Origin: Candidatus Dormiibacterota bacterium
GTDB lineage: Bacteria > Vulcanimicrobiota > Vulcanimicrobiia > Vulcanimicrobiales > Vulcanimicrobiaceae
DNA: 35,363 nucleotides
Direction: 5' to 3'
Assembly (NCBI GenBank): GCA_035532835.1
Contig: DATKQG010000017.1
Location: 1-35,363, forward strand
The translations under genes were made by a program, and so were the position numbers. The notes beneath the pieces were generated by a model. That model was not told the DNA's origin and made no database searches. It was given only the letters and a program-made list of their open reading frames with translations. Below, piece by piece: positions 16,390 to 24,304 of this stretch. Each line of letters begins with the position of its first letter. Position 1 is the stretch's first letter.

Positions 16390-18264
16390 ATGCACATCAT
16401 CGGAACGGCCGGACACGTCGATCACGGCAAATCATCGCTCGTCGCAGCCTTGACCGGCACCAATCCCGATCGCTGGGCCGAAGAGCAGTTGCGCGGTATG
16501 ACGCTCGATCTCGGGTTCGCGCATCTGCAACTACCCGACGGAGTCGAAGCCGGCATCGTCGACGTGCCCGGCCACGAACGCTTTCTGCATAACATGCTGG
16601 CGGGCGCATCGGGCATGGAACTCTTGCTCCTCGTGATTGCAGCCAACGAGGGCGTGCGCCCTCAAACCGTCGAGCACGTGCAGATCCTGCGCTATCTCAA
16701 CGTGCAGCGCACCATCGTCGTATTAACCAAATCCGACTTGCTCTCCGCGGAAGAACTGGATCTCGTCGAGAGCGACGTACGCGCCGCGCTGCGCGACACG
16801 CTGGCCGCCGATGCACGTTACGTCCGCGTCTCGAGCGCGACAGGCGACGGCTTGGATACATTGCGCGCAGCCATTGCAAGCGAACTAGGCCGCATCGCGC
16901 CGCGCAACGCCGACGCGCCGGTATATCTGCCGATCGATCGGGTCTTTACGTTACCGGGCCGCGGGACGATCGTAACCGGGACGTTGATGCAAGGGAGCCT
17001 CGCCCCCGGAGACCTCGTCGCGATCGAACCGCGCGGCAAGCAGATGCGGGTGCGCGGCCTCCACGTATTCGGCCACCCGCGCGAACGCGCCACCGGCGGC
17101 ATGCGCGTCGCACTCAATCTTCCCGGGATCGAAACGGCCGAGCTCGCGCGCGGCGACGTCGTCGCAAGCCCGGATTTTGCCTCGCAATCGAGTTTCTCCG
17201 TTCGTTTTCGTCCGCTGGAATCCGCACTAGCATTGATGCGCCGCCGCATGCCCGTGCGCGCGTACATCGGCGCCGCGGAGATCATGGGAACGCTCGTCTT
17301 CGAAGGCCCGCCGCACGATGCGAGCGAGGTCACCGCGCAACTGCATTTGCGCGAGCCCGCACTCGCCTTTCCCGGCGTGCGCTTCGTCGTGCGCCGCCCG
17401 TCGCCGAAAACGCTGCTCGGCGGCGGCGAAGTGGAGGGTGCCGGCGTCGCCACAACGACCGCCGAGGCTCCGAACGCCATCGAGAATATGTTGTTGACGA
17501 TCTTGCGCGGGCGCGGCTTCGCGCCTTCGGAGATCGGACAGATCGCGTTTTTGGCCAATCTGCGCGAAGAGATCGCCGCCCCGGCGCTGGAAGCGCTCGC
17601 CCAACGCGGCGAACTCTTGCGGATCGAGCGTCCGAACGCGTTCATCGACGCGACGGCCGCCCGCGAGATCTTGAGCCGCGTGCTGGAGCGCCTGGCCAGG
17701 GGAGAAGCGGAGGAGCCGTGGGCGCTCGGCTTAACTTCGCTCGCCCTATCGCGCGAACTCGATATCCCGGAGTCGCTCCTCGTGCGCACGCTGGCAGCGT
17801 TCGCAGAAGACGGACGCATTGCCAAACGCGCCGGATATTACGCGACGATCGGCCACCAGCCGTCGCTCACCGACGCGCAAAAAGCCTTTTTCGACCGCGC
17901 CGTCGCGATCGATCCCGAACGCCCGCTAGTCCCCGGTCCCTACGACACCCTAGCAACGGCCCTAAAATCATCGAGCGTCCCGGGCGTCGCAAAAGCATAC
18001 GAAACGTTGCTCGCGCGAGGTGCGCTCGTCAAGGTCGGCGACGATCTCTACCGAGGCTCGCAAATCGCCACGATCCACCAGCGCATCGCGGCCTGCATCA
18101 ACGAGCACGGCCGCATGACGATGGCAGAATTTCGCGACGCGATCGGAACGTCGCGCAAATATGCGGTCCCGCTACTCGAATGGTTCGACGGCCACGGCAT
18201 TACGATCCGCAACGGCGATTACCGCACGCTACGCCGAAAAGGCGAGACTCCGACGGCCGTATAA
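16390..18264 (+). CDS. selB: Selenocysteine-specific elongation factor SelB
   Basis: SelB is the GTPase that binds Sec-tRNA(Sec) and the SECIS hairpin to recode in-frame UGA. At 624 residues it is full length. The G domain starts at once: GTAGHVDHGKSSLVAALTG (G1), RGMTLDLGFA (switch I), DVPGHERFLHNM (G3) and VVLTKSDLL (G4). Domains II/III follow with DRVFTLPGRGTIVTGTL, and the C-terminal ~270 residues hold the winged-helix repeats that bind SECIS RNA, including TMAEFRDAIGTSRKYAVPLLEWFD, the classic last-domain sequence. It follows the permease by 7 bases and precedes the deaminase by 9. Separation from selA by two metabolic genes is unusual. Confidence 0.95.
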   Translation: MHIIGTAGHVDHGKSSLVAALTGTNPDRWAEEQLRGMTLDLGFAHLQLPDGVEAGIVDVPGHERFLHNMLAGASGMELLLLVIAANEGVRPQTVEHVQILRYLNVQRTIVVLTKSDLLSAEELDLVESDVRAALRDTLAADARYVRVSSATGDGLDTLRAAIASELGRIAPRNADAPVYLPIDRVFTLPGRGTIVTGTLMQGSLAPGDLVAIEPRGKQMRVRGLHVFGHPRERATGGMRVALNLPGIETAELARGDVVASPDFASQSSFSVRFRPLESALALMRRRMPVRAYIGAAEIMGTLVFEGPPHDASEVTAQLHLREPALAFPGVRFVVRRPSPKTLLGGGEVEGAGVATTTAEAPNAIENMLLTILRGRGFAPSEIGQIAFLANLREEIAAPALEALAQRGELLRIERPNAFIDATAAREILSRVLERLARGEAEEPWALGLTSLALSRELDIPESLLVRTLAAFAEDGRIAKRAGYYATIGHQPSLTDAQKAFFDRAVAIDPERPLVPGPYDTLATALKSSSVPGVAKAYETLLARGALVKVGDDLYRGSQIATIHQRIAACINEHGRMTMAEFRDAIGTSRKYAVPLLEWFDGHGITIRNGDYRTLRRKGETPTAV

Positions 18265-18273
18265 CCACACCGC

Positions 18274-19275
18274 GTGATCGATATCGCGCATTTACCCAAA
18301 GCCGAACTGCACGTCCACATCGAAGGCACGTTCGAACCCGAACTCATTTTCGCGATAGCGGCCCGCAACGGCATCGCCGTTCCGTACGCCGGCGTCGAAG
18401 CGTTGCGCGAAGCCTACAACTTTACGGATCTGCAATCGTTTCTCAACGTCTATTACGCCGGCATGAACGTGCTGCGCACGGAGAACGATTACTACGATCT
18501 GGCGACCGCATACTTGAAACGCGCGTCGAGCCAAGGCATCGTCCACGCCGAACTCTTCTTCGACCCGCAAGCGCACACCGATCGCGGCATCGCATTCGAA
18601 ACCGCGATCGACGGCCTGACGCGCGCCCTACACGACGCGCGACGCGACCTAGGCATGACCGCGCACCTCATCATGTGTTTCTTGCGCGACCGGTCCGCCC
18701 AATCGGCGATGGCGACGCTCGAAGCCGCGCTACCCTATCGCGACCGCATCGTTGCCGTCGGGCTGGACTCCGCCGAGCTCGGCAACCCGCCCTCGAAGTT
18801 CCAAACGGTCTTCGACCGCGCTCGCGCCGAGGGTTTTCTGACGGTCGCGCACGCCGGCGAAGAAGGCCCGCCCGCCTACGTATGGGAGGCGCTCGATCTG
18901 CTCAAAGTCTCGCGCGTGGACCACGGCGTGCGCAGCATGGAAGACCCGGCGCTGGTGGAACGATTGCGCCGGCAGCGGATTCCGCTCACCGTCTGCCCGC
19001 TCTCGAACGTCAAGCTGCACGTCGTACCCGCTCTCGCCGGCCACCCGCTCAAACGCATGCTCGATGCGGGATTGGTCGCAACGATCAACTCCGACGACCC
19101 CGCATATTTCGGCGGATATATCGACGCGAACTTCACGCAAACGATCGCGGCGCTAACCTTAACGCAGGACGAAATCGTAACCCTCGCCCGCAACTCCTTC
19201 GAAGCCTCATTCATCGACGACGCACTGAAGCAACGCTATCTAGCACGAATCGACGATGCCCTCGCTGCGCGTTGA
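18274..19275 (+). CDS. Adenine deaminase (adenosine deaminase family, Add/AAH1 type)
   Basis: A 333-residue zinc hydrolase of the adenosine deaminase superfamily. Metal ligands are His13 and His15 in KAELHVHIEGT, the histidine of VAHAGEEGPP (with the catalytic Glu), the histidine of VDHGVRS, and the aspartate pair in NSDDPAYFGG. Several segments (YYAGMNVLRTENDYYDL, FFDPQAHTDRGI, VGLDSAELGNPPSKF) match what I remember of the adenine-specific branch (yeast AAH1, Pseudomonas PA0148) better than true adenosine deaminases. Adenine to hypoxanthine is therefore the favoured reaction, in purine salvage. The GTG start lies 9 bases after selB. The last six codons are part of the left arm of the 178-nt palindromic element. 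Confidence 0.88.
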   Translation: MIDIAHLPKAELHVHIEGTFEPELIFAIAARNGIAVPYAGVEALREAYNFTDLQSFLNVYYAGMNVLRTENDYYDLATAYLKRASSQGIVHAELFFDPQAHTDRGIAFETAIDGLTRALHDARRDLGMTAHLIMCFLRDRSAQSAMATLEAALPYRDRIVAVGLDSAELGNPPSKFQTVFDRARAEGFLTVAHAGEEGPPAYVWEALDLLKVSRVDHGVRSMEDPALVERLRRQRIPLTVCPLSNVKLHVVPALAGHPLKRMLDAGLVATINSDDPAYFGGYIDANFTQTIAALTLTQDEIVTLARNSFEASFIDDALKQRYLARIDDALAAR

Positions 19276-19435
19276 AGGGCTAGCAGTGTTTGGGGAACGT
19301 GTGATTTTTGCACAATCGACAGGATGTCGACTTCCTTTGAATGTTGTGCAAAAACGCACGAGTAGGAAGCGCGCAGGATGCGCGCTGACGAACGGTTCCC
19401 CAAACACTGCTAGCCCTTCAACGCGCAGCGAGGGC
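19258..19435. repeat. 178-nt structured palindromic element, copy A
   Basis: Outer arms 19258-19298 and 19395-19435 are 41-bp perfect inverted repeats containing GGGCTAG. The 96-nt centre holds a nested fold. TTTTTGCACAA (19305-19315) pairs with TTGTGCAAAAA (19344-19354) and encloses TCGACA-GGA-TGTCGA (19316-19330). A second hairpin, AGCGCGCA-GGA-TGCGCGCT, lies at 19368-19386. It covers the end of the deaminase gene and the whole gap to the convergent RMD1-like gene. The T- and A-runs could let it end transcription from both sides. The same architecture and length recur at 29309-29486. Confidence 0.85.
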
Positions 19436-19452
19436 GAGGACGCAGCAAGCCC

Positions 19453-20541
19453 CTAGTGCTTCAGCAGCGTCGCGACGCCGACAATCAACTCCAGCGCAAT
19501 CAGCACGATGACGATCGTTTCGAGGAACGCGTCCCGGCGGCCGCGCGATTGATCGATGAAGAAGCGATACATGTCTTCGACGCTCGCGAGCTTGGTATCG
19601 ATCTGCTTCTGCCAGTCGGCCAGGCCCAGGCGCGCGGCCGCCGCGCGATAGATGCGCGCGTAGTAGGCATCGCCGACGATCTTAAGCGCGTTGCTGGAGC
19701 GATCGATGATCTCTAGGACGTCGACGATCGTGTAGCGCAGCCGCGCGGCTTGGTCGGCTTCGCGGCGTCCGAGCATGGAACTCCCGACGCCGCCGGGCTG
19801 AAGCTTGTAGATGACGTCGAGTTCGCGATCGAGTTGGGCGTCGTAGGTGCGCAACTCGAGCAACTGCGAGTTGGCGAACTCGAGGATGTCTTGGATCGCA
19901 TCGCTGCTTTCGCGCCGGTCGAAGACGAAGGCCGTGTCCCATTGGACGATGGTGAGATCGTCGGCAAAGTACGAAAACCGCACGCGTAAGGTCTCGTCGA
20001 TTTCGGCGCGAGCGAGCTCCGAGCGTTCTCCGAGCAACAGATTCGCCAGTCGGGCCGGATGCTGGGCGAGGAGCGTCTGTGCATCGATCGGCGGGGCGCA
20101 ACGCTCGATGTCGATCACTTGGTAGTCTTCCATGAGGATGTCGTGCGGATCGTCGAGCGCTTCGCCGAGTTCCTCGCAAATGCGGGTGGTGATGCGCTGC
20201 GCGTAGGCTGCGACGACATCGTCGTTGCGCAGGCGCTCGGAGAGCGCGGCCATGCGCTCCCAGTCCCCGCTCGCGTCGAACGAAAGGCGCAGTGAGATTA
20301 CGCCGTAGTCGAATAGCTTCACGCGTACGCTGCAGCGCAGATCGCCGAGCTCCGCATCGGGCAGCCGCGCGACGAGCGGTGGAACTTCGAGCCTTAGGTA
20401 TGCGCTCGACGCGTGCGGACGCAGGGGAATGTCGGCGGGGGCGAGGCCCTCGCCTTCGATCGTGCGCAGGGTGGCTAAGTCGATGGTGTCGGCGACGTCG
20501 AAGAGGTAATAGGCGCGAATCGATCCCGTGACTATGTCCAT
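19453..20541 (-). CDS. RMD1/YagE (DUF155) family protein, C-terminal membrane anchor
   Basis: A 362-residue protein. Starting at ATG 20541 it opens MDIVTGSIRAYYLFDVADTIDL, has a mixed alpha/beta middle, an acidic helical region (IQDILEFANSQLLELRTYDAQLDRELDVIY), and ends in one hydrophobic segment (ETIVIVLIALELIVGVATLL). This plan, especially helices followed by a single C-terminal membrane helix, matches the DUF155 family that includes yeast RMD1/RMD8, whose biochemical role is poorly known. The frame stays open upstream to 20778, but that extension is Arg-rich and unlike the family. It converges with the deaminase gene across the palindromic element and diverges from the second BNR gene 80 bases away. 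Confidence 0.75.
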   Translation of the reverse strand: MDIVTGSIRAYYLFDVADTIDLATLRTIEGEGLAPADIPLRPHASSAYLRLEVPPLVARLPDAELGDLRCSVRVKLFDYGVISLRLSFDASGDWERMAALSERLRNDDVVAAYAQRITTRICEELGEALDDPHDILMEDYQVIDIERCAPPIDAQTLLAQHPARLANLLLGERSELARAEIDETLRVRFSYFADDLTIVQWDTAFVFDRRESSDAIQDILEFANSQLLELRTYDAQLDRELDVIYKLQPGGVGSSMLGRREADQAARLRYTIVDVLEIIDRSSNALKIVGDAYYARIYRAAAARLGLADWQKQIDTKLASVEDMYRFFIDQSRGRRDAFLETIVIVLIALELIVGVATLLKH

Positions 20542-20621
20542 ACTGTGGCACCGTTCGGCAACGCGCAGCTCCGGCCCGCCGCGAACAAAGGTTTTGCGCG
20601 CTTTGCCCGTATGCTCCGCAT

Positions 20622-23618
20622 ATGAACGGTTTACGCGTTGCCCTCCTTGGCATGACCGCGTTGGTTTTGCCGCTGTGTACTCTGACCACCGCCAGCGCGG
20701 ATACGGATTCGGCTGCATTTGCAGCGTTGCACTATCGAGCGATCGGCCCCGCAATTGCGGGCGGTCGCGCGACGGCAATCGCAGGCAGCGACACCGACCC
20801 GATGGTGTATTATGCCGGAGGTGCCGGCGGCGGCGTCTTCAAATCGACGGACGGCGGCGTGTCGTGGCGTCCGGTGTTCGACCGGCAGCCGGTTGCGCCG
20901 ATCGGTGCGATCGCGGTCTCGCCGAAAAATGCGAACGATGTCTGGGTCGGCACGGGTGAGGCCTATCCGCGCAACACGTCCGAGAGCGGTGACGGGCTCT
21001 GGCATTCGACCGACGGCGGAAAGACGTGGCACCATGCGGGCCTCGCGTCGTCGCAACGGATCGCGCGTATCTCGATCGACCCGCGCGACACGCGCACGGT
21101 AGCGGTAGGCGTTCTCGGCAACCCTTTTGCCGACAGCCATTCCCGCGGCGTGTACGTCACGCACGATGCCGGCGCGCATTGGGCGCATACGCTGTATGTC
21201 GGGCCTTCGAGCGGAGCGTCGGATCTCGTGCGCTCGCCGGACCATCCTTCAACGCTTTTTGCCGGTATCTGGCAGTTCCGCCGCTCGTCGTGGCACATGA
21301 GCAGCGGCGGACCGCTCGATGCGATCTATCGCTCGACCGATAACGGTGCGACGTGGCAGAAACTGACCGGCCATGGATTGCCGGGCGGCGTTATCGGCCG
21401 CATCGGCCTCGCTGCAGGCACCTCGAACCGCGTCTATGCGATCATCCAAGCCAAACACGGCGAACTCTGGCGATCGGATAACGAAGGCGTCACCTGGAAG
21501 GCGATGCCGCACAATCCGTTGCTGGGCGCGCGTCCGTTTTACTTCAATCGCATCTACGTCGACCCGGCCGACCCGAACCGGCTCATCAACGTCTCGCTCG
21601 TTCTGTCGATGACGACCGACGGCGGCAAAACGTTCAAGCCCGTTTCGCTCGCGGCCGGCTGGGATTATCATTTCGTGTGGTGGTCGCACGATGGGCGACG
21701 CGTGGCGATCGCGAGCGACGAAGCGGTGGTGATGTCCAACGACAGCATGCAAAGCGTGTGGCAACCGTACGATCTGCCCTTCGCGCAGCCATACCGCATC
21801 GGCTTCGATCACACGTTGCCGTATTACAACGTGTGCTTCGGTTTGCAGGACGATAATACGTGGTGCGGACCGTCGAGTTCCACCAACGGTGTCGGCGTGC
21901 TCAATCGCGATTGGTACACGATTGCACCGGGTGACGGCATGTGGGCCGTATACGACCCGAAAGATCCGAACCTCGTCTGGTCCACTTCGACGGCGTCCGA
22001 TACCGGGCAGGTCTTCTTGAGCGACGTTCGCACGCTGGATGCGCGCGAAGTCTCTCCCGATGCGGAGATCAACGGCGATGAGGCCGCATCGGCTTTGAAG
22101 TATCGCTTCAATTGGGAATCACCGATCACGTTTACCAACGACGGCAAGGCGCTCGTCGGCGGGAACGTCGTCTTCGAGAGCGCCGACCACGGCCAAACCT
22201 GGACGGCGATCAGTCCCGATCTCACGCGCAACGACAAGTCGCACCAGCGGCACACCGGCGGCCCGATAACGCGCGACGAATCGGGTGCCGAAACCTCGGA
22301 TACCATCCTCGACATCGGCGTCTCGAAACTCGCCGACGGACTGATGTGGGTGAGCACCGACGACGGCGTCGTGCAGCTCACGCGCGACGGCGGGGCGCAC
22401 TGGACGAACGTCACGCCCGCGGCGATGCCGTCGTTCGGGCGCGTGCCGACGATCGAGCCGGGCCACTATTCGGCGGGGACGGCCTATATCGCGGTCGATC
22501 GCCATATGAGCGGCGACGACCATCCGTATATTTTCCTCACCGACGATTACGGCAAAACCTGGAAATCGATTGCGGGTAATTTGCCGCCCGACTTCTTCGT
22601 GCGGAGCATACGCGAAGACCCGGTCGACCCGAACCTGCTCTACGCCGGTACGCAGCGCGGCGTGTTCGTTTCATTCGATCGCGGTGGCCATTGGCACTCG
22701 ATGCGGTTGAATATGCCTGCCACCGCCATCTACGACCTCGAGATTCAGCCCGATGCGGACGACTTATTGGTGGCGTCGCACGGTCGCGGTGTCTGGATCT
22801 TCGACGACCTGCGCCCGCTCCAAGAGTGGGCCAAAGCGCGGACGACGGCGATGACGCTCTTCGCTCCTCGCCCAACCTATCTCACCTGGACGGCTTCGCC
22901 GATCCATACGTTCACCAAGCCGCCGCTGCCGAGTAACGATTTCATCGGAACCAATACTCCGTACGGCGCCTTGATCACGTACTATCTCGCGCGCGCTCCC
23001 AAGCACGCGGCCATCGATATCGTCGATGCAAACGGACGCGTCGTGCGTCATCTCACGGGTAAGGACGTACCGATGCACGTCGGGATGAACCGGACGTCGT
23101 GGGACCTGAACGAGGACGCTCCGACCCCGTGGAAGGGCACGTTCCTTGCGAATCAACCCTCCCCCAACGCCGGAGCACGCGTGGTGCCGGGAACGTATAC
23201 CGTGCGCCTCACCGTCGACGGAAAGACGACGACGCAACCGGTCGTCGTGAAGCCCGATCCGCGGACCGGCACGTCGCCGGTTCCCTACCAAGAGCATTAC
23301 GCGGCGGTCTCGCAACTCAATAGCGAGTTGAGCGGGATCGATGCGATGCTCAATTCGATCGATGCGCGCTTAAAGCACGCGCGCGGCCAGGAAGCGGCGG
23401 GGCTCCTCGCGTTCCGCCACCGACTGACGCTCGACCCGAAGAACATCGAGGACCTTGAGGGGCCGGCACAACTGCGCGAGCGCGTTCTGGACTTGCTCTC
23501 GCGCTTGAGCAGTTCGTACCAAGGCCCGAACCAAGCCCAACAGCAAGAAGCGGCATCGATCGCCCGCGCGTACGCGGCGATCGGTGCCGGCTTCAAACGG
23601 ATCGCTGGGGCCCGCTAG
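20622..23618 (+). CDS. Second large secreted BNR-repeat (VPS10/sortilin-like) protein
   Basis: A 998-residue paralogue of the protein at 2055-5093, with the same plan. A signal peptide (MNGLRVALLGMTALVLPLCTLTTASA) is followed by YRAIGPAIAGGRATAIAGS (compare WRSIGPFRGGRALAVTGV in the other). Asp-box/BNR turns come next (STDGGVSW, STDGGKTW, THDAGAHW, STDNGATW, SDNEGVTW, TTDGGKTF, SADHGQTW, TRDGGAHW, TDDYGKTW, SFDRGGHW). The shared HGRGVWIFDDL junction leads to the C-terminal beta-sandwich and a helical tail. The blades form an extracytoplasmic propeller, probably binding protein or glycan. No catalytic residues are evident. It lies head-to-head with the RMD1-like gene and its stop is 10 bases from the convergent yceI gene. 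No clear ribosome-binding site precedes the ATG, so it may be leaderless. Confidence 0.88.
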   Translation: MNGLRVALLGMTALVLPLCTLTTASADTDSAAFAALHYRAIGPAIAGGRATAIAGSDTDPMVYYAGGAGGGVFKSTDGGVSWRPVFDRQPVAPIGAIAVSPKNANDVWVGTGEAYPRNTSESGDGLWHSTDGGKTWHHAGLASSQRIARISIDPRDTRTVAVGVLGNPFADSHSRGVYVTHDAGAHWAHTLYVGPSSGASDLVRSPDHPSTLFAGIWQFRRSSWHMSSGGPLDAIYRSTDNGATWQKLTGHGLPGGVIGRIGLAAGTSNRVYAIIQAKHGELWRSDNEGVTWKAMPHNPLLGARPFYFNRIYVDPADPNRLINVSLVLSMTTDGGKTFKPVSLAAGWDYHFVWWSHDGRRVAIASDEAVVMSNDSMQSVWQPYDLPFAQPYRIGFDHTLPYYNVCFGLQDDNTWCGPSSSTNGVGVLNRDWYTIAPGDGMWAVYDPKDPNLVWSTSTASDTGQVFLSDVRTLDAREVSPDAEINGDEAASALKYRFNWESPITFTNDGKALVGGNVVFESADHGQTWTAISPDLTRNDKSHQRHTGGPITRDESGAETSDTILDIGVSKLADGLMWVSTDDGVVQLTRDGGAHWTNVTPAAMPSFGRVPTIEPGHYSAGTAYIAVDRHMSGDDHPYIFLTDDYGKTWKSIAGNLPPDFFVRSIREDPVDPNLLYAGTQRGVFVSFDRGGHWHSMRLNMPATAIYDLEIQPDADDLLVASHGRGVWIFDDLRPLQEWAKARTTAMTLFAPRPTYLTWTASPIHTFTKPPLPSNDFIGTNTPYGALITYYLARAPKHAAIDIVDANGRVVRHLTGKDVPMHVGMNRTSWDLNEDAPTPWKGTFLANQPSPNAGARVVPGTYTVRLTVDGKTTTQPVVVKPDPRTGTSPVPYQEHYAAVSQLNSELSGIDAMLNSIDARLKHARGQEAAGLLAFRHRLTLDPKNIEDLEGPAQLRERVLDLLSRLSSSYQGPNQAQQQEAASIARAYAAIGAGFKRIAGAR

Positions 23619-23627
23619 GGGCGGGGA

Positions 23628-24167
23628 TTAAGCCAGGGCGGGTTGGCCTGCGCGGACGGCTTGGATGGAGAGCGCGATCTCGATATCCTCGCCGACGAGC
23701 ACGCCGCCCGCTTCGAGTGCCTGGTTCCAGGTTAAACCGAAATCCTTGCGGTTGATTTTCGCATTCGCGCTGTAGGCGATGCGATCGTTGCCCCACGGGT
23801 CCTTACCGCGTCCATCGAAGGCTGCCGAGAGCGAGACCGGCTTCGTGACGCCGTGAATCGTCAGATTTCCGGCGATCGTCATCGCGTCCGCGGTGCCCGT
23901 GACCGAGGTGCTTGCGAACGTCAGCGTCGGGAACTGCGCCGCATCCAAGAAGTCGGGTGACTTCAAATGCGCGTCGCGGTCGGCGACGTTGGTCGAGACC
24001 GAGGAAGCGTCGATCGAGGCCTTGATCGAGGTCGGAAGGTTGGTCGCATCGTCGATATCGAGATCGACGGTGAAGGCGGTAAACGAGCCGCGAACCTTCG
24101 AGAAGACCATATGGCGAACGGTGAATTCGATGCTGGAGTGGCTGGGGTCGAGATTGAATGTGGACAT
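23628..24167 (-). CDS. YceI family lipid-binding protein (cytoplasmic form)
   Basis: A 179-residue lipocalin-like YceI protein. The family opening MSTFNLDPSHSSIEFTVRHMVFSKVRG, the DAAQFPTLTFASTSV strand and the ending RKDFGLTWNQALEAGGVLVGEDIEIAL are all clear. Members bind long isoprenoid or amide lipids in a beta-barrel and often respond to stress. Unlike E. coli YceI there is no signal peptide, so this one should be cytoplasmic. The upstream region holds a fair minus-strand promoter (TTGACT, 17 bases, TAGGTT) with a 17-bp palindrome right after it, suggesting repressor control. GGAG is present 13 bases before the start. Confidence 0.92.
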   Translation of the reverse strand: MSTFNLDPSHSSIEFTVRHMVFSKVRGSFTAFTVDLDIDDATNLPTSIKASIDASSVSTNVADRDAHLKSPDFLDAAQFPTLTFASTSVTGTADAMTIAGNLTIHGVTKPVSLSAAFDGRGKDPWGNDRIAYSANAKINRKDFGLTWNQALEAGGVLVGEDIEIALSIQAVRAGQPALA

Positions 24168-24187
24168 CAGGCAGAGCTGCTCCTATA

Positions 24188-24204
24188 GCTTATGATATAT
24201 AAGC
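24188..24204 (-). promoter_or_regulatory. Palindromic putative operator in front of yceI
   Basis: GCTTAT-GATAT-ATAAGC is a 17-bp palindrome, AT-rich in an otherwise GC-rich region. It begins directly after the proposed yceI -10 box, where a bound repressor would block transcription. The form suits a MarR- or TetR-type dimer. No regulator gene is adjacent, so the cognate protein is unknown. Confidence 0.5.
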
Positions 24205-24233
24205 AACCTACAATATATTGCCTGTTAAGTCAA
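24205..24233 (-). promoter_or_regulatory. Putative sigma-70-type promoter of yceI
   Basis: On the minus strand, TTGACT (24233-24228) is followed after 17 bases by TAGGTT (24210-24205). The -35 box is near consensus, the -10 box is weak. The rest of the 137-base gap to clpB holds no recognisable CIRCE or CtsR heat-shock operator. Confidence 0.45.
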
Positions 24234-24304
24234 GCCCCCAGGTCTTGCCTTGGCAGGGTGGGCCTGCAACTTTTTCTCCAAAATAGCAGTAGAATTAAGT
24301 AACC

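Noticed and set aside
17718-19283. 521-codon plus-strand frame spanning the end of selB and the deaminase
   Set aside because: Arg-rich with no recognisable domain, and it overlaps two well-supported genes in another frame.
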